Below, piece by piece: positions 51,956 through 61,090 of a stretch of 64,000 nt of DNA. How positions within the stretch are numbered: the stretch's first letter is position 1; every line of letters begins with the position of its first letter. The notes beneath the pieces were generated by a model. That model had not been told where the DNA came from. It searched no databases and saw nothing but the letters and a program-made list of their open reading frames with translations. The DNA is from CAZYQW01 sp964649825 (GTDB taxonomy: Bacteria; Planctomycetota; B15-G4; JADJEK01): the NCBI GenBank assembly GCA_964649825.1, contig CAZYQW010000096.1, positions 119,425 to 183,424 of the forward strand. Reading direction: 5' to 3'. Position numbers and translations under genes: made by a program.

Positions 51956-53366
51956 TCACGAGCCGACCTGGGCGATGCCGAACTCCGCCCGCGTGGTCCG
52001 AAGGGGGGCGCTCCACAGGATCTCATCCGTCGCGTTTTCGTCAGAGCTGCGTCGGCCGCGACGCGCCGGGGAGCGCTCTCCGCAGTCGAACAGAATCTGG
52101 GAAATCAGAGTGTTGCAGAGATCGAGCCGATGGTGCTGGCGGAAGTGTGCGCAGAAGCTCGAGAAGCTGCCGCGCCACTCCCGCCAGGCATGCAGCACCG
52201 TCTCGATCATCGTGATTTTCGCGTCGGGTTCGGCGTCATGCGAAGAGGTCGGTGCGCCCGGTTCGCCGGAAGGCTCGACTCGTTCGACGCGGAGCCAGTC
52301 CTCGGCGGTGCCGGCCGGCACCCCGACCGCATCCGCGAAGAGCGGGAGGTCGAGATGGGGATACTGTTGACGGCGCTCGAGCACCCAGTGACGGAACGTA
52401 TCGGCGTAGCGGCGCTGTTTTTTTCCGCCGTAGACACAGCCGGGATGGTCCATCAGGAAGCGCAGTGTCTCGCGAGTGAGTTCTGCGGTGGGATCGGCGG
52501 ATGGTGGCGTCGTCGGTGAGACTCGCGGCCGACCCGGACGCCGGACCAGACCCTGGAGAAGCCCTTGGATCCGATCCCGAAGCTCGTAGGCCCGGCCGCG
52601 CTTCACGCCCGTCGCCTCGAGAATGTGCTCGACGTTGGGACAGGGCAAACCGAGCCGATCGAGATGCCAAAGGTGATTGGGCCGCACCGGCTCGTAGCGT
52701 TTGTCGTATCGCTCGCGCGTCACCTTCGGCGGTCGATAGCCGGCGTCCTCCATCACCCGACGCGTGGTCGCGACCGCGACCTTGATCCCCGGGCGGCGGA
52801 GCTGGTTTCTCACCTGGCTGGGGCCCAGGCCGGGATGCTGCTTCCACTCGGCGAGGATCTCGCGATCGCGCTGGGCCTCGATCTCGGCCGGAGCCGGCCC
52901 TCTCGTGGGCGAGGGTCCCTCTCCGGCCGCTGCCTTTTTCGCCTGGCGTTGCCACGCGTAGATCGAGAAGCGACTCATACCGAGCGTTCGCGATGCCTCG
53001 CTGACACCGACCACGGCGGCCCGCTCGAGGGCCTGCGCCTTCTCGGATGGCGTGTAGCTCCTCGCCGGGGTTCGGGGCTTCGTCTTCTCCCCCGCTCCGT
53101 CGATCGTCTTCTCAGCGGTCCCGTCGCGACCGTCCTTGACCGACGTCATTTGGCGCGACTCGGGCGAAGACGGCGGTTCCGATGCGGGGCTCGGTGACGC
53201 CTCGGCCTTACTGGGCGAACGGTGTCGCCGGTTGAACACGGTGCTCTCCGGCATCTCGTGCCGGCGCGCCGCCTCGTCCGCGCCGAACTCCTCCGTGTCG
53301 CGGAGGATCCTTTTCCCGCTCCTCGTTTGTGTACCGCCGTCGTCGCCTGTTTCCGTTTCCTCTCAT
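51956..53366 (-). pseudogene. Chimeric remnant of two HTH/integrase-type transposases
   Basis: An insertion-sequence remnant. Translation would begin at an ATG at 53366 with GGAGG on the same strand, but a one-base change near 53310 (GGGAAAAGG) moves the frame; the open part runs 53254-51956. Its first half is an HTH region (SEKAQALERAAVVGVSEASR, then EPVRPNHLWHLD) of the rve-type transposases. The DDE catalytic domain that should follow is missing. After HLDRLGLP the sequence jumps to the helical N-terminal region of another transposase type (CPNVEHILEATGVKRGRAYE to WREWRGSFSSFCAHF), itself cut before its catalytic part. A deletion joining two elements is the simplest reading. Terminal inverted repeats were not identified. 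Confidence 0.7.
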
Positions 53367-53536
53367 GATCCACCTCCGGGAGTCGACCGCTCCGCACCGC
53401 CGGCCCGTCCGGGGTTTCAGGGATCAACTCGCGTGGCCGATGATCGGCAACGGCAGTAGAGACCCGCCGGTGTCGGGGAAGTCGGCCGCAGCGTCCAGCC
53501 GGCCGCGCCGTCGAGGCGCACGTGGAAGGTGCGGCG

Positions 53537-56500
53537 CTACTTCCAGATCGGGGCGAGGAGCGGGTTTCGCTCGATGCGACGTTTGGTGGCGGGGTCTAGG
53601 GCGACGGCGAGTTCGAGTTCGGCGAGGGCAGCGGCGGATCGGCCGAGGTCCACGAGGGACTCGGCGGTGCCAAGTCGGAACTCGACGGTATCGGGGGCGA
53701 GACCAACGGTGCGGAGCGACTCGAGGCGAGCGAGGGTGTCGTCGAAATCATCGGCGAATCGAGCCCACGCCAGGATGCGTGCGGCGCGGACGATCAGGTC
53801 GGCGTCGAACGGAGCGAGTTCGATGGCGGTAAGAATGTGGCGTCTCGCGGCCGCGACGTCGAGATTGTCTTCGCGGAGCTCGGCGCCGACGCGGAGATGA
53901 AGCCATGCATCGAACGGGACGGCGGCGACGGCGCGGGCATAGGATTCGATCGCGAGCCGATCTTCACCCATGACGCGGTGGGCGCGCGCTCGAGCGAGAT
54001 CGACGTTTGCTCTGAGCCGGTCCAGTGGTGCGAATCCAGCGAGGGGTGCGGGTTCCCCGAGGGCGTTGCGGATGTATCGCGAGCCTTCGACGCCGTGGAA
54101 GTCGATGAGAAGGAAGGCCTTCTCCAGAAGGTGGGCGGCGCGGGCGTGGTCGTGTTCCTCGGTCGCCAGATCGGCAAGTTCGATGAGTGCTGGCAGATCG
54201 CGGTGATTACCTCGTGGCGGCAGCTTGGTGGTGAGCTCGAGAAACTGAGCGTGGAGCGGGTCGAATTCGACGGGGGCGTGATCGAGCGCGCCGGCAAGGC
54301 CGACAAAGAAGGCCTTGGGCAACAGATAGAGCACACCGGATTGAGCGGCACGATCGACCTCGACCTCGACGGCCGCCGCAACGTCGAGCGGGCGTTCTGA
54401 GGCGGCGGCAAGGTCGAGGAGTGCGCGCATGACGGTCACCTCGAACGCAAACGCGGCATCGGTGTCGTACTGCAGGTGCTCGTGTCGGCGCGCGTCGCGG
54501 AACAGGAGGGTGGCCAGAGGTGCCGCGAGGCCGAGGTCGCCGCCGCGGGCACCGGCTCGAGCCATCGATTCGAGGAACAATTGGTCGTCCTCCCCGGCGT
54601 TGTCGGCGCGGCTTCTCGCCAGTGATTCCTCGAAGAGCGTGCGGAGGGCTGCGCGCGCATCCGCTCCACCGATGGACGCGAGCGCTTCGGCGACCTGGAT
54701 CTTCATCGCGAGCGATGGATCGCCGTCGAGCAACGCGATCAGACGCGGCGTGATGGAAACCTTGAGCTCTCCGGCGCGCTGGGCGAGCGATCCTCGAACG
54801 ACGTGATCCTCTTCCCGGTCGATCATGCTGCAAAACAACGGGGCGAGATCGGTGGAAGTCGACGCCGGGACCAAACCGACGATCTCGTCGCGCTCGTCGC
54901 TGTTCAGGTCGAGGTAGAGGCGGTCGAGCGCCTCGAACGCGGCCGGATCGCCGCGTTTCATCAGGGTGCGGAGCGCTTCCACTCGAAGCGCCGGAGACAC
55001 GCGGTCGATGATCTGGTTGACCGCCGCCAACGACTGCTCGCCGCGGGCGCCGCGAAGTGCAATCAAGAGTTGAAGGACGCCGTCGTCGTCGCCTCGCTCG
55101 ACGGCGGATCGAAGGGCTTCCGCGACGACGTGGTCGACCTCTGGGCCGTCGAGCCGCGTGTACATCCGAAGGAGGTCATGGGTCAATGGTCCTGGGACGC
55201 GCTTGGTAACGGTGCGGCCCACCTCTGCACGGAGCCTGGGCGAAGCGAGGTTCTCGAGCGCTTCGCGCGCGACTTGGGCGAACGGCTCCGGCTTGTTCAA
55301 CAGTTCGACCATTTGATACGCGAATCGCCGCGCGCCGTCTCCTGTCGCGTGCTCGGCCATCAATCGGCTCATCGGGCGGCGTGCCGAATCGGTTGGCTCT
55401 GTGGCGACGTAACGCCAAAGGAGATCGATCTCCTGCGCGGTCGACGCGCTGAATTGAAGGAGCAGCCGGAAAGCTCGGAGTCTCAGGCTCCAGTCAGGGT
55501 CCTCGAGGGCACTGATCAACCCCGAGCGGGCCTCGACCGACTGAGGGAGATCTTCGAACGCGTCGATGAGCTCCTGGCGCATCGCGCGAGGAAGCGAAGG
55601 ATCGTAGACCCATAAGAGCTCGGACGTAGTCGAGGAGGTCTTGAAGCGGCGCAGGGCGTGAATGGCGGCGGCCCGCGCGGCGTCGGGAATGGTGGTCGTG
55701 GCGCGCGCGAGGTCGAGCAGAGGGGTGCGGGCGGCGGGCCCCAGGAACTCGACGACGTAGTCCGCGATGGAGTCGGCCCATGATTCGGAGGAGCGCTTCA
55801 GCACCGCCAGGAACATCATCCCGGCGCGTTGTCGCTCCCGCGCAAGAGCGAAGAGAACGGGACGACGCACCAGCGGGTCGGCGGATACGGACGACAGAAC
55901 GATGAAGTCCGGGTCTGCGACGTCGAGGAGCGAGACTCCCCGTCGAGCGAGTGCCTCCGCGGCCATGACGCGCAGGCGAACATCAGCATTCGAACGAAGG
56001 ATGTCGAGGAAAAAGGCGGCGGGTCCGTGATCGTCGGATTTCAAGCGTTCGAGGATCCGACTGCTGCGGTCGACGTCGTTGGCATCGAATCGTTCGCGAA
56101 GAACGCTTGCCGCGGCCTCGATCGGGGTCCGGACGAGGCCGCGCAGCGCGGCTTCGGCTACGTCTGGATCTGCGTCGTGAACCAGGCGGCCGAGGTGTGG
56201 AATGGACGCGTCGTCGCGAGTGCGGGACAAGGCGAGGGCGGCGGCACGACGTACCGACCAGTGAGGGTCGCAGGCGGCGAGCGCGACGCCTTCCTCGAGA
56301 TCGTCGCGACCCCGCTCGGCGATGGCCCGCAATGCCGCGATACGTACCGCGCGGTCGTCGTCGTTCAATGCATCGTCGAGACGCGCGTCGACTTCGGACG
56401 TGGCCATCTCGGTCAGCGTGAAGATCGAGAGCTCACGAATACGTGGATCGTCACTATGCGATCCCTCGAGGAGAGTGGCAAGGGACTCGACTCCGCGACC

Positions 56501-56638
56501 GAGTAGGATGCGTCGCGCACGCTCTTTGGTTACGGCATCGGTCGAGTCGAGGAATACGGCTCGCGGATCGGCCGGCGGAAACGAGACGTCGCCCCCGTCG
56601 GTCGTGAAGGAGATTGCGGCGACGAGGAGGAAGTTCAA
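53537..56638 (-). CDS. Large exported HEAT/TPR-repeat protein
   Basis: A 1033-residue protein beginning at a TTG that overlaps the upstream stop (TTGA). A short hydrophobic N-terminus (MNFLLVAAISFTT) may be an export signal. Most of the chain is HEAT-type helical repeats (RAVRIAALRAIAERGRDDLE, WSVRRAAALALSRTRDDASI), and the last 200 residues are TPR-like (GEDRLAIESYARAVAAVPFD, DLGRSAAALAELELAVALDP). Such solenoids bind other proteins. It is the third gene of the asparaginase - nnrD unit, though no metabolic link is evident. Confidence 0.8.
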   Translation of the reverse strand: MNFLLVAAISFTTDGGDVSFPPADPRAVFLDSTDAVTKERARRILLGRGVESLATLLEGSHSDDPRIRELSIFTLTEMATSEVDARLDDALNDDDRAVRIAALRAIAERGRDDLEEGVALAACDPHWSVRRAAALALSRTRDDASIPHLGRLVHDADPDVAEAALRGLVRTPIEAAASVLRERFDANDVDRSSRILERLKSDDHGPAAFFLDILRSNADVRLRVMAAEALARRGVSLLDVADPDFIVLSSVSADPLVRRPVLFALARERQRAGMMFLAVLKRSSESWADSIADYVVEFLGPAARTPLLDLARATTTIPDAARAAAIHALRRFKTSSTTSELLWVYDPSLPRAMRQELIDAFEDLPQSVEARSGLISALEDPDWSLRLRAFRLLLQFSASTAQEIDLLWRYVATEPTDSARRPMSRLMAEHATGDGARRFAYQMVELLNKPEPFAQVAREALENLASPRLRAEVGRTVTKRVPGPLTHDLLRMYTRLDGPEVDHVVAEALRSAVERGDDDGVLQLLIALRGARGEQSLAAVNQIIDRVSPALRVEALRTLMKRGDPAAFEALDRLYLDLNSDERDEIVGLVPASTSTDLAPLFCSMIDREEDHVVRGSLAQRAGELKVSITPRLIALLDGDPSLAMKIQVAEALASIGGADARAALRTLFEESLARSRADNAGEDDQLFLESMARAGARGGDLGLAAPLATLLFRDARRHEHLQYDTDAAFAFEVTVMRALLDLAAASERPLDVAAAVEVEVDRAAQSGVLYLLPKAFFVGLAGALDHAPVEFDPLHAQFLELTTKLPPRGNHRDLPALIELADLATEEHDHARAAHLLEKAFLLIDFHGVEGSRYIRNALGEPAPLAGFAPLDRLRANVDLARARAHRVMGEDRLAIESYARAVAAVPFDAWLHLRVGAELREDNLDVAAARRHILTAIELAPFDADLIVRAARILAWARFADDFDDTLARLESLRTVGLAPDTVEFRLGTAESLVDLGRSAAALAELELAVALDPATKRRIERNPLLAPIWK

Positions 56639-57501
56639 TTCTGCTGCGCGTATCGCTGAAAGGCAGGGCCAAGGTGCGCGAGTAGATCAGTGGCAATCAC
56701 GGAGACGGGACCGTGCTGATCGGCGGCGAGGTCTCCCGCCAGACCGTGGACGTGGACCGCACAGATCGCGGCATCCAGCGGTCGCGCGAAGGCGTGAATC
56801 AGTGCGCTGACGAGTCCGGAAAGCACGTCGCCCGCGCCGCCCGTCGCCATGCTTGGGTTGCCGGTGTCGTTCTCGTACGACGATTCTCCATCCGTCACGA
56901 TCGTGCAGTGTCCTTTCAGGCAAACGATGGCGCGAAAGCGCCTGGCGGCGCGCTCGGCGCGGTCGCGGCGGTCGTCACGACCGCGTGGAGGTGGGTCGCC
57001 ATCGAGGCGCGAGAGTTCGCCGGGGTGGGGCGTGAGCACCGTGGGTGCAGAACGGACCAGTAGTGGCTGCGGTTCGGGCGCAATGGCATTCAGGCCGTCG
57101 GCGTCGAGGACGAGGGGCTTGCGTATCCCGGCGACGAGGCGGCGGACGAGTCCTTGGGTGCCGCGCTCGGTGCCGAGGCCTGGCCCCAAGACGACGACAT
57201 CGGCCGCGTCGATGGGCGGAAGCAAGAGATCGAACGCGGTCGCAGCGATCCAGCCGTCCGTCGTCTCGGGGAGCGCGGCGAACGTAGCGCATGGCGTGAC
57301 CGGTGCGATCATCGGTAACGCGGACGTGGCGGTCGCTACCGTGACGAGCCCGGCGCCGCCGCGAAACGCCCCGTTTGCCGCGAGAGCGGCGGCGCCGGGC
57401 ATCGATCGTGAGCCCGCGATGACCAGAACACGGCCGAAGTTTCCTTTGTGGGATTCGGGATCGCGTGCCGGGAGTGGCGGTACGTGGGTGACGTGGGTCA
57501 T
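56635..57501 (-). CDS. nnrD: ADP-dependent NAD(P)H-hydrate dehydratase
   Basis: A 288-residue ribokinase-like enzyme that repairs damaged, hydrated NADH or NADPH using ADP or ATP. The motifs are GNFGRVLVIAGSRSMPGAA, LVLDADGLNAIAPEPQ, TVLTPHPGELSRL and the catalytic NPSMATGGAGDVLSGLVSA. The usual partner domain (NnrE epimerase, YjeF N-terminal) is not fused and must be elsewhere. The ATG at 57501 is chosen; a TTG nine bases earlier is possible. It sits 13 bases after the asparaginase gene and overlaps the HEAT gene. Confidence 0.93.
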   Translation of the reverse strand: MTHVTHVPPLPARDPESHKGNFGRVLVIAGSRSMPGAAALAANGAFRGGAGLVTVATATSALPMIAPVTPCATFAALPETTDGWIAATAFDLLLPPIDAADVVVLGPGLGTERGTQGLVRRLVAGIRKPLVLDADGLNAIAPEPQPLLVRSAPTVLTPHPGELSRLDGDPPPRGRDDRRDRAERAARRFRAIVCLKGHCTIVTDGESSYENDTGNPSMATGGAGDVLSGLVSALIHAFARPLDAAICAVHVHGLAGDLAADQHGPVSVIATDLLAHLGPAFQRYAQQN

Positions 57502-57514
57502 GACGAACAACGTA

Positions 57515-58525
57515 TCAGATGGCGATCTCTACCGTACCTACGTCGAGGCCGGCGTGGTTCCTGAGGACCGGATCGGCGTAGCGCCCCAAGGCTTGCAGAT
57601 CGGTTTCGGTCAGGACCCCGAGCCGCCGGAGGATGACAGGAAGCAGCGACTCGTAGGCGCGCTGGTTGCCGTCGTCGATCTTGATGGCGATCCCGATGCC
57701 CAGTCCGGGTAGTCCGCACGCGATGATCCCTTCCGCACCGACTTTCGAGAGCACGCGTCCGCTGGCGACGCGCATGAGGTCCGTGTCGATGCGGTGCTCG
57801 CCGGCGACCATCTCCGGATGCGCGATCATCGCGTCGCGGACGCGCGTCAGCACGTCCGCGAGGTCGGGATCGGCCGAACTGGGGTTTGCGATCCGCGCAA
57901 AGCCAAGCGCGAGCCCCTGGAGGGGCAAGCGAAAGGTCGGCGCCGAGCAACCGTCGGTCTCGACCTCCGGACCGGGCGGGCTGCACTCGCAAACCCGACG
58001 TACGAGGTCTCGAATGCGGACCTGGATCGGGTGGGATGGCTCGAGGTAGCCGTGTGTTTCGGCACCGAGCTGCTTCGCGAAGAGCAACATGCCGGTGTGC
58101 TTGCCAGAACAGTTGTGATGAAGAGGCGTCGGTCGGATCCCCCGACGTGCGAGGTCTTCGGTGACGTGGCGCGCGAGCGGCACATGGGTGGCGCAACGAA
58201 GGTCGGCGACGGAGAGACCTCCCCGGGCGAGCAGTGCGGCGACCGCTTGGACGTGACGGTCCTCGCCGTTGTGTGACGCGCAGAGAAGCGCGGTTTCAAC
58301 CGGAGTGAGGTGAAAGTTGTTGTCGATAAACGACTTAATAGCTGCAGCGGCTTGAAGCGGCTTGGCGGAAGAGCGGAGGAACACTCCGCGGGACGGATCG
58401 CCGTGAGCGAGCGTCACCCGGCCATGCCCGACGATCACGAGCGATCCGCGGTGCTCTGATTCGATGAATCGACCGCGCGTGAGCCGGACGAGGACGGGGT
58501 TCTCCGACATCGAGGTTTGCCGCAT
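57515..58525 (-). CDS. L-asparaginase, Rhizobium etli ReAV-type
   Basis: A 336-residue enzyme of the asparaginase II (PF06089) family, unrelated to the E. coli types. Recognised by HRGSLVIVGHGRVTLAHGD, the serine-lysine motif RSSAKPLQAA (S52, S53, K55), HHNCSGKHTGM with C139, and TDGCSAPTFRLPL with C193. In R. etli ReAV the matching serines, lysine and cysteines build the active and metal site, and all are kept here. It probably hydrolyses asparagine to aspartate and ammonia in the cytoplasm. An alternative start is the ATG at 58510. First gene of a three-gene unit. Confidence 0.92.
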   Translation of the reverse strand: MRQTSMSENPVLVRLTRGRFIESEHRGSLVIVGHGRVTLAHGDPSRGVFLRSSAKPLQAAAAIKSFIDNNFHLTPVETALLCASHNGEDRHVQAVAALLARGGLSVADLRCATHVPLARHVTEDLARRGIRPTPLHHNCSGKHTGMLLFAKQLGAETHGYLEPSHPIQVRIRDLVRRVCECSPPGPEVETDGCSAPTFRLPLQGLALGFARIANPSSADPDLADVLTRVRDAMIAHPEMVAGEHRIDTDLMRVASGRVLSKVGAEGIIACGLPGLGIGIAIKIDDGNQRAYESLLPVILRRLGVLTETDLQALGRYADPVLRNHAGLDVGTVEIAI

Positions 58526-58625
58526 GATCCTACTCGGGTGGAATCGGTTCCGACGAACGCCGACAGCTATTCGATCATGCCTTCGGCCACGGCTATACTC
58601 CCAACGCGGTCAGGTGTCGGGTGGA

Positions 58626-58708
58626 CCCGTCGGGGGGGGGGGGGGTGGGGGGGGGGGTGCCCCGGGGGGTCCGTTTGGGGGGGGGCCCCGATCCCCCCCC
58701 CCGACGGG
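58626..58708. repeat. G-homopolymer palindrome
   Basis: Runs of 14 G (58632-58645), 11 G (58647-58657), 6 G (58664-58669), 9 G (58677-58685) and 10 C (58693-58702) follow one another. The ends form a perfect 16-base inverted repeat, CCCGTCGGGGGGGGGG at 58626-58641 and its complement at 58693-58708. It could fold as a hairpin or G-quadruplex, but it also looks like a poly-G sequencing or assembly artefact. It lies between the divergent asparaginase and nuclease-family genes. Confidence 0.8.
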
Positions 58709-58761
58709 AACCCAACTTGTGCGGCCGAAAAATTCCCGTCGAATCGAAAGGATGGCCGACC

Positions 58762-59169
58762 TTGACGATGATCGAGATGGCCCTCTCGCGGATCGTCATC
58801 CACGAGCAGAAGGATCGCCAGGTGATCGTCCTCAAGGAGAAGGACGGGACTCGGTCGTTCCCGATCATCATCGGCATGTACGAAGCGGTCGAGATCAACC
58901 GCAAGATCACCGAGGTGGAGACCCCGCGCCCGATGACGCACGACCTCGTCCGCAACGTCATCCATGGCCTCGACGCAAAACTCGAACGCGTCGTCGTCAA
59001 TGAGCTCAAGGAAAGCACGTTCTACGCCCGCCTCCACCTCCGAAGGGACGGCGCAGCCTATGAAATCGACTCCCGCCCCAGTGACGCCATCGCCATCGCC
59101 GTAGCCGAAGGCGCCCCCATCTTCGTCGAAGACAAAGTCCTGAACGAGGTGACAGCGAACCCCGATTGA
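58762..59169 (+). CDS. Bifunctional nuclease family protein (DUF151)
   Basis: A protein of about 135 residues of the BFN/DUF151 family. The signature blocks are MIEMALSRIVIHEQKDRQV, GTRSFPIIIGMYEAVEINRK, PRPMTHDLVRNVIHGLD and SRPSDAIAIAVAEGAPIFVE. AAGGA at 58747-58752 is nine bases before TTG 58762 and favours it; ATG 58768 is the next choice. Members bind and cut DNA and RNA in plants and occur in most bacterial phyla, where the role is unclear. The tRNA-Ser gene starts 19 bases after its stop. Confidence 0.88.
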   Translation: MTMIEMALSRIVIHEQKDRQVIVLKEKDGTRSFPIIIGMYEAVEINRKITEVETPRPMTHDLVRNVIHGLDAKLERVVVNELKESTFYARLHLRRDGAAYEIDSRPSDAIAIAVAEGAPIFVEDKVLNEVTANPD

Positions 59170-59188
59170 TCAACCGAACTCCATGAGC

Positions 59189-59276
59189 GGAGGGGTGGCA
59201 GAGCGGTCGAATGCGACGGTCTTGAAAACCGTTGTGGCGAAAGCCACCGGGGGTTCGAATCCCTCCCCCTCCGCCA
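59189..59276 (+). tRNA. tRNA-Ser (UGA anticodon)
   Basis: A class II tRNA of 88 bases including an encoded CCA. The acceptor stem GGAGGGG (59189-59195) pairs with CCCCTCC, the anticodon stem ACGGT/ACCGT holds the loop CTTGAAA with anticodon TGA, and a long variable arm (GTGGCGAAAGCCAC) is present, as expected for serine. The T arm carries GGTTCGAATCC. It reads UCA codons. An integrase remnant follows, so its 3' end may have served as an integration site. Confidence 0.95.
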
Positions 59277-59874
59277 CTCTCTTCGCTCGCAAGGAGACGC
59301 ACCCCGTCGCACGGGGCCGCACAGGGCGCATCGGATCGAAGATCGCGCGCGGTCGGGGGCCACGGTACGACGGTCGAGAAACCGTCGCGTGTGGGGCGGT
59401 TCCTCGCAAGGAGCCGCAAGGCGACGCAGGGCGTCGTGCTGCGTTTGCTATCGATTCCGCTAGCGGTCCCCTCCGATAGCACGCAAGGCGGCAAGTTCGG
59501 TAGCTCAGCGCCCCGGCGATGAGCGGGGAAGGAAACGGTTGCTCCAGCGCGTGATTCGTGGACGGGGACGGCGTGGCGCTCCTCGTCGGAACATGGAGAA
59601 TGCATAGTCCCCATCGAGGCATAGCCGCGATGGGGAGTTTGCGTCGGCGGGCAGAATCGACGCACGCCACGGACTCCTTGTCGTTGCCGTGCCAGCGGTT
59701 AGACTCGTGGCTCTGCGGATCGCAGCACGGGGTTGCGCTTCGCTGGCGGAGAAGGTGGCCGTTGCGGGAGTGCGTCGTGAACGCCGTTCACTACACCGAA
59801 GGGAAGAGTTCGTGTCTGGGAGCTCGGGCCGGCGCGAGCTGGGTGTGCGAGCCGGGGACGAGGGGGCTCCGAGC
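59277..59874. other. Non-coding stretch between tRNA-Ser and integrase remnant
   Basis: About 600 bases without a supported gene. It contains the first copy of the hairpin repeat (59421-59483) and otherwise shows only unremarkable GC-rich sequence. Open frames here have random-like composition. The stretch is where an attachment site or integron attI-like region would be expected beside the broken integrase, but neither was identified. Confidence 0.35.
59421..59483 (+). repeat. Hairpin repeat, copy A
   Basis: A 63-base element starting GCGACGCAGG and ending with the 8-base inverted repeat TGCTATCG (59446-59453) / CGATAGCA (59474-59481). It matches the copy at 61300-61360 over most of its length and shares its end with the partial copy at 60415-60446. 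Confidence 0.6.
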
Positions 59875-60252
59875 ATGCGCCCATCCCCTCCCCCAGTCGG
59901 CGACCGCGCACGCACGGAGAAGGCCTACTTCCATTGGATGCGCCAGTTCTACGAGCCTCACGGCCGCCAGGATCCGGCCGCGCTCGGCGCCGAACATGTC
60001 GTCGCGTTCCTCAGCGAACCCGCCACCGAAGACCACGTGGCCGCGTCGACGCAGAACCAAGCGCTGGCGGCGCTTCCTTCTCTACCGCGAGGTGCTCGAG
60101 CGCGACCTGCCGTGGCTGGACGACCTCGAGCGCGCGCGCCGACCCGGGCGACTGCCCGCCGTCTTGGGCCGCGACGAGGTCCGGGCCGTTCTCGACCGCA
60201 TGCAGAGCGTTCCCGGCCTCATGGCGACGCTGCTCTACGGTGCCTCGCATCG
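59875..60252 (+). pseudogene. Broken integron-type tyrosine integrase
   Basis: The N-terminal (SAM-like) part reads ARTEKAYFHWMRQFYEPHGR and VAASTQNQALAAL, as in integron integrases and their relatives. A one-base deletion near 60072 moves the frame; in the next frame it continues FLLYREVLERDLPWLDDLER and RRPGRLPAVLGRDEVRAVLD, then stops at MATLLYGAS. The whole catalytic C-terminus with the Arg, His and Tyr residues is missing. The gene thus cannot make an active recombinase. Its place 600 bases after tRNA-Ser suggests a degraded mobile island. Confidence 0.75.
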
Positions 60253-60414
60253 TGGCGGCACACATGACTCTACACAGCGGCGCTCTTGACTAGACATCCT
60301 GTGGGCCCTCGAAACGGCGCCGCCCAGCCGTTCGGCGGTGTTTTCGGGTTGAGATACAGCCCCGATCCTGTCGCGTCGACGCGCAGCACGGGGCTGAGAA
60401 TCAGCTTTGCGTTC

Positions 60415-60446
60415 CGGCCGTAGCGGTCGGGAGCGATAGCAGTGCG
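60415..60446 (+). repeat. Hairpin repeat, partial copy B
   Basis: A 32-base stretch, CGGCCGTAGCGGTCGGGAGC followed by GATAGCAGTGCG, that matches the end of copies A and C. It lies about 90 bases before the exported hypothetical gene. The left half of the element is not recognisable here. Confidence 0.45.
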
Positions 60447-60532
60447 TGGGTTATGCCCCCTCGTCTTGTTCAGCCGACGGAACCGTGAGATGATCCATCG
60501 TCTCGTAGGCGCCGCGAAGAGGTAACACTTGC

Positions 60533-61090
60533 ATGTCTCACCACATCGGACTCCTGCTCGCCATTGGCTTCGTTTCGGTCGCAGCTCAAGGTGTTCGTTC
60601 TTTCTCGGCCCCTGACGAACCGGTCCGCCGGACGGCGAATGACCTCCGCGAGGTCGAGCTTCTGGCGTTTCACGATCTTCGGGGGAGTTACGGTTTCACC
60701 ACAGGGACCTACGGCCACGTCGAGATCCAAGGCACGATCTACAACCGAAACAGCCAGATCGCGTTCGTGACCCAACCCGTCGATCGACTGTTGGTTTCGC
60801 TCAACGGTGGAGAGCGCGGCGCGATCATCGACATCGGAGATAACCGCACGAACACGAACAGCTCCGAGTACTGGTCGCTAGCATCGCAGCTTCACCGGAA
60901 CGAGCTCGTCCCGGTCTCGCCTTTCGGTGGGGCCGAAGTTCACGTGGGCCACAACTACCTGGCGGTGATTAAAGACATCTCGGAGTCTGGGCTCGATGTA
61001 CCGAAGGGTGGAACGCTCTACGTAAAGCTCCGAGTAATCGAACATGTCAAAGGGCAGTACGTCCGCTTCATATGGGAGCCCCTCGAGTAG
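60533..61090 (+). CDS. Exported hypothetical protein
   Basis: A 185-residue protein with a signal peptide (MSHHIGLLLAIGFVSVAAQG). The mature part is beta-rich with asparagine and serine turns (YGHVEIQGTIYNRNSQIAFV, DIGDNRTNTNSSEYWSLASQ) and ends LRVIEHVKGQYVRFIWEPLE. No known domain is recognised. Base composition is less GC-rich than in the housekeeping genes, consistent with a transferred gene. The hairpin repeats on both sides give it a cassette-like setting. Confidence 0.55.
   Translation: MSHHIGLLLAIGFVSVAAQGVRSFSAPDEPVRRTANDLREVELLAFHDLRGSYGFTTGTYGHVEIQGTIYNRNSQIAFVTQPVDRLLVSLNGGERGAIIDIGDNRTNTNSSEYWSLASQLHRNELVPVSPFGGAEVHVGHNYLAVIKDISESGLDVPKGGTLYVKLRVIEHVKGQYVRFIWEPLE

Noticed and set aside
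59245..59276. Second copy of the tRNA-Ser 3' end as an attachment site
   Set aside because: No convincing repeat of the tRNA end was found downstream within the window.
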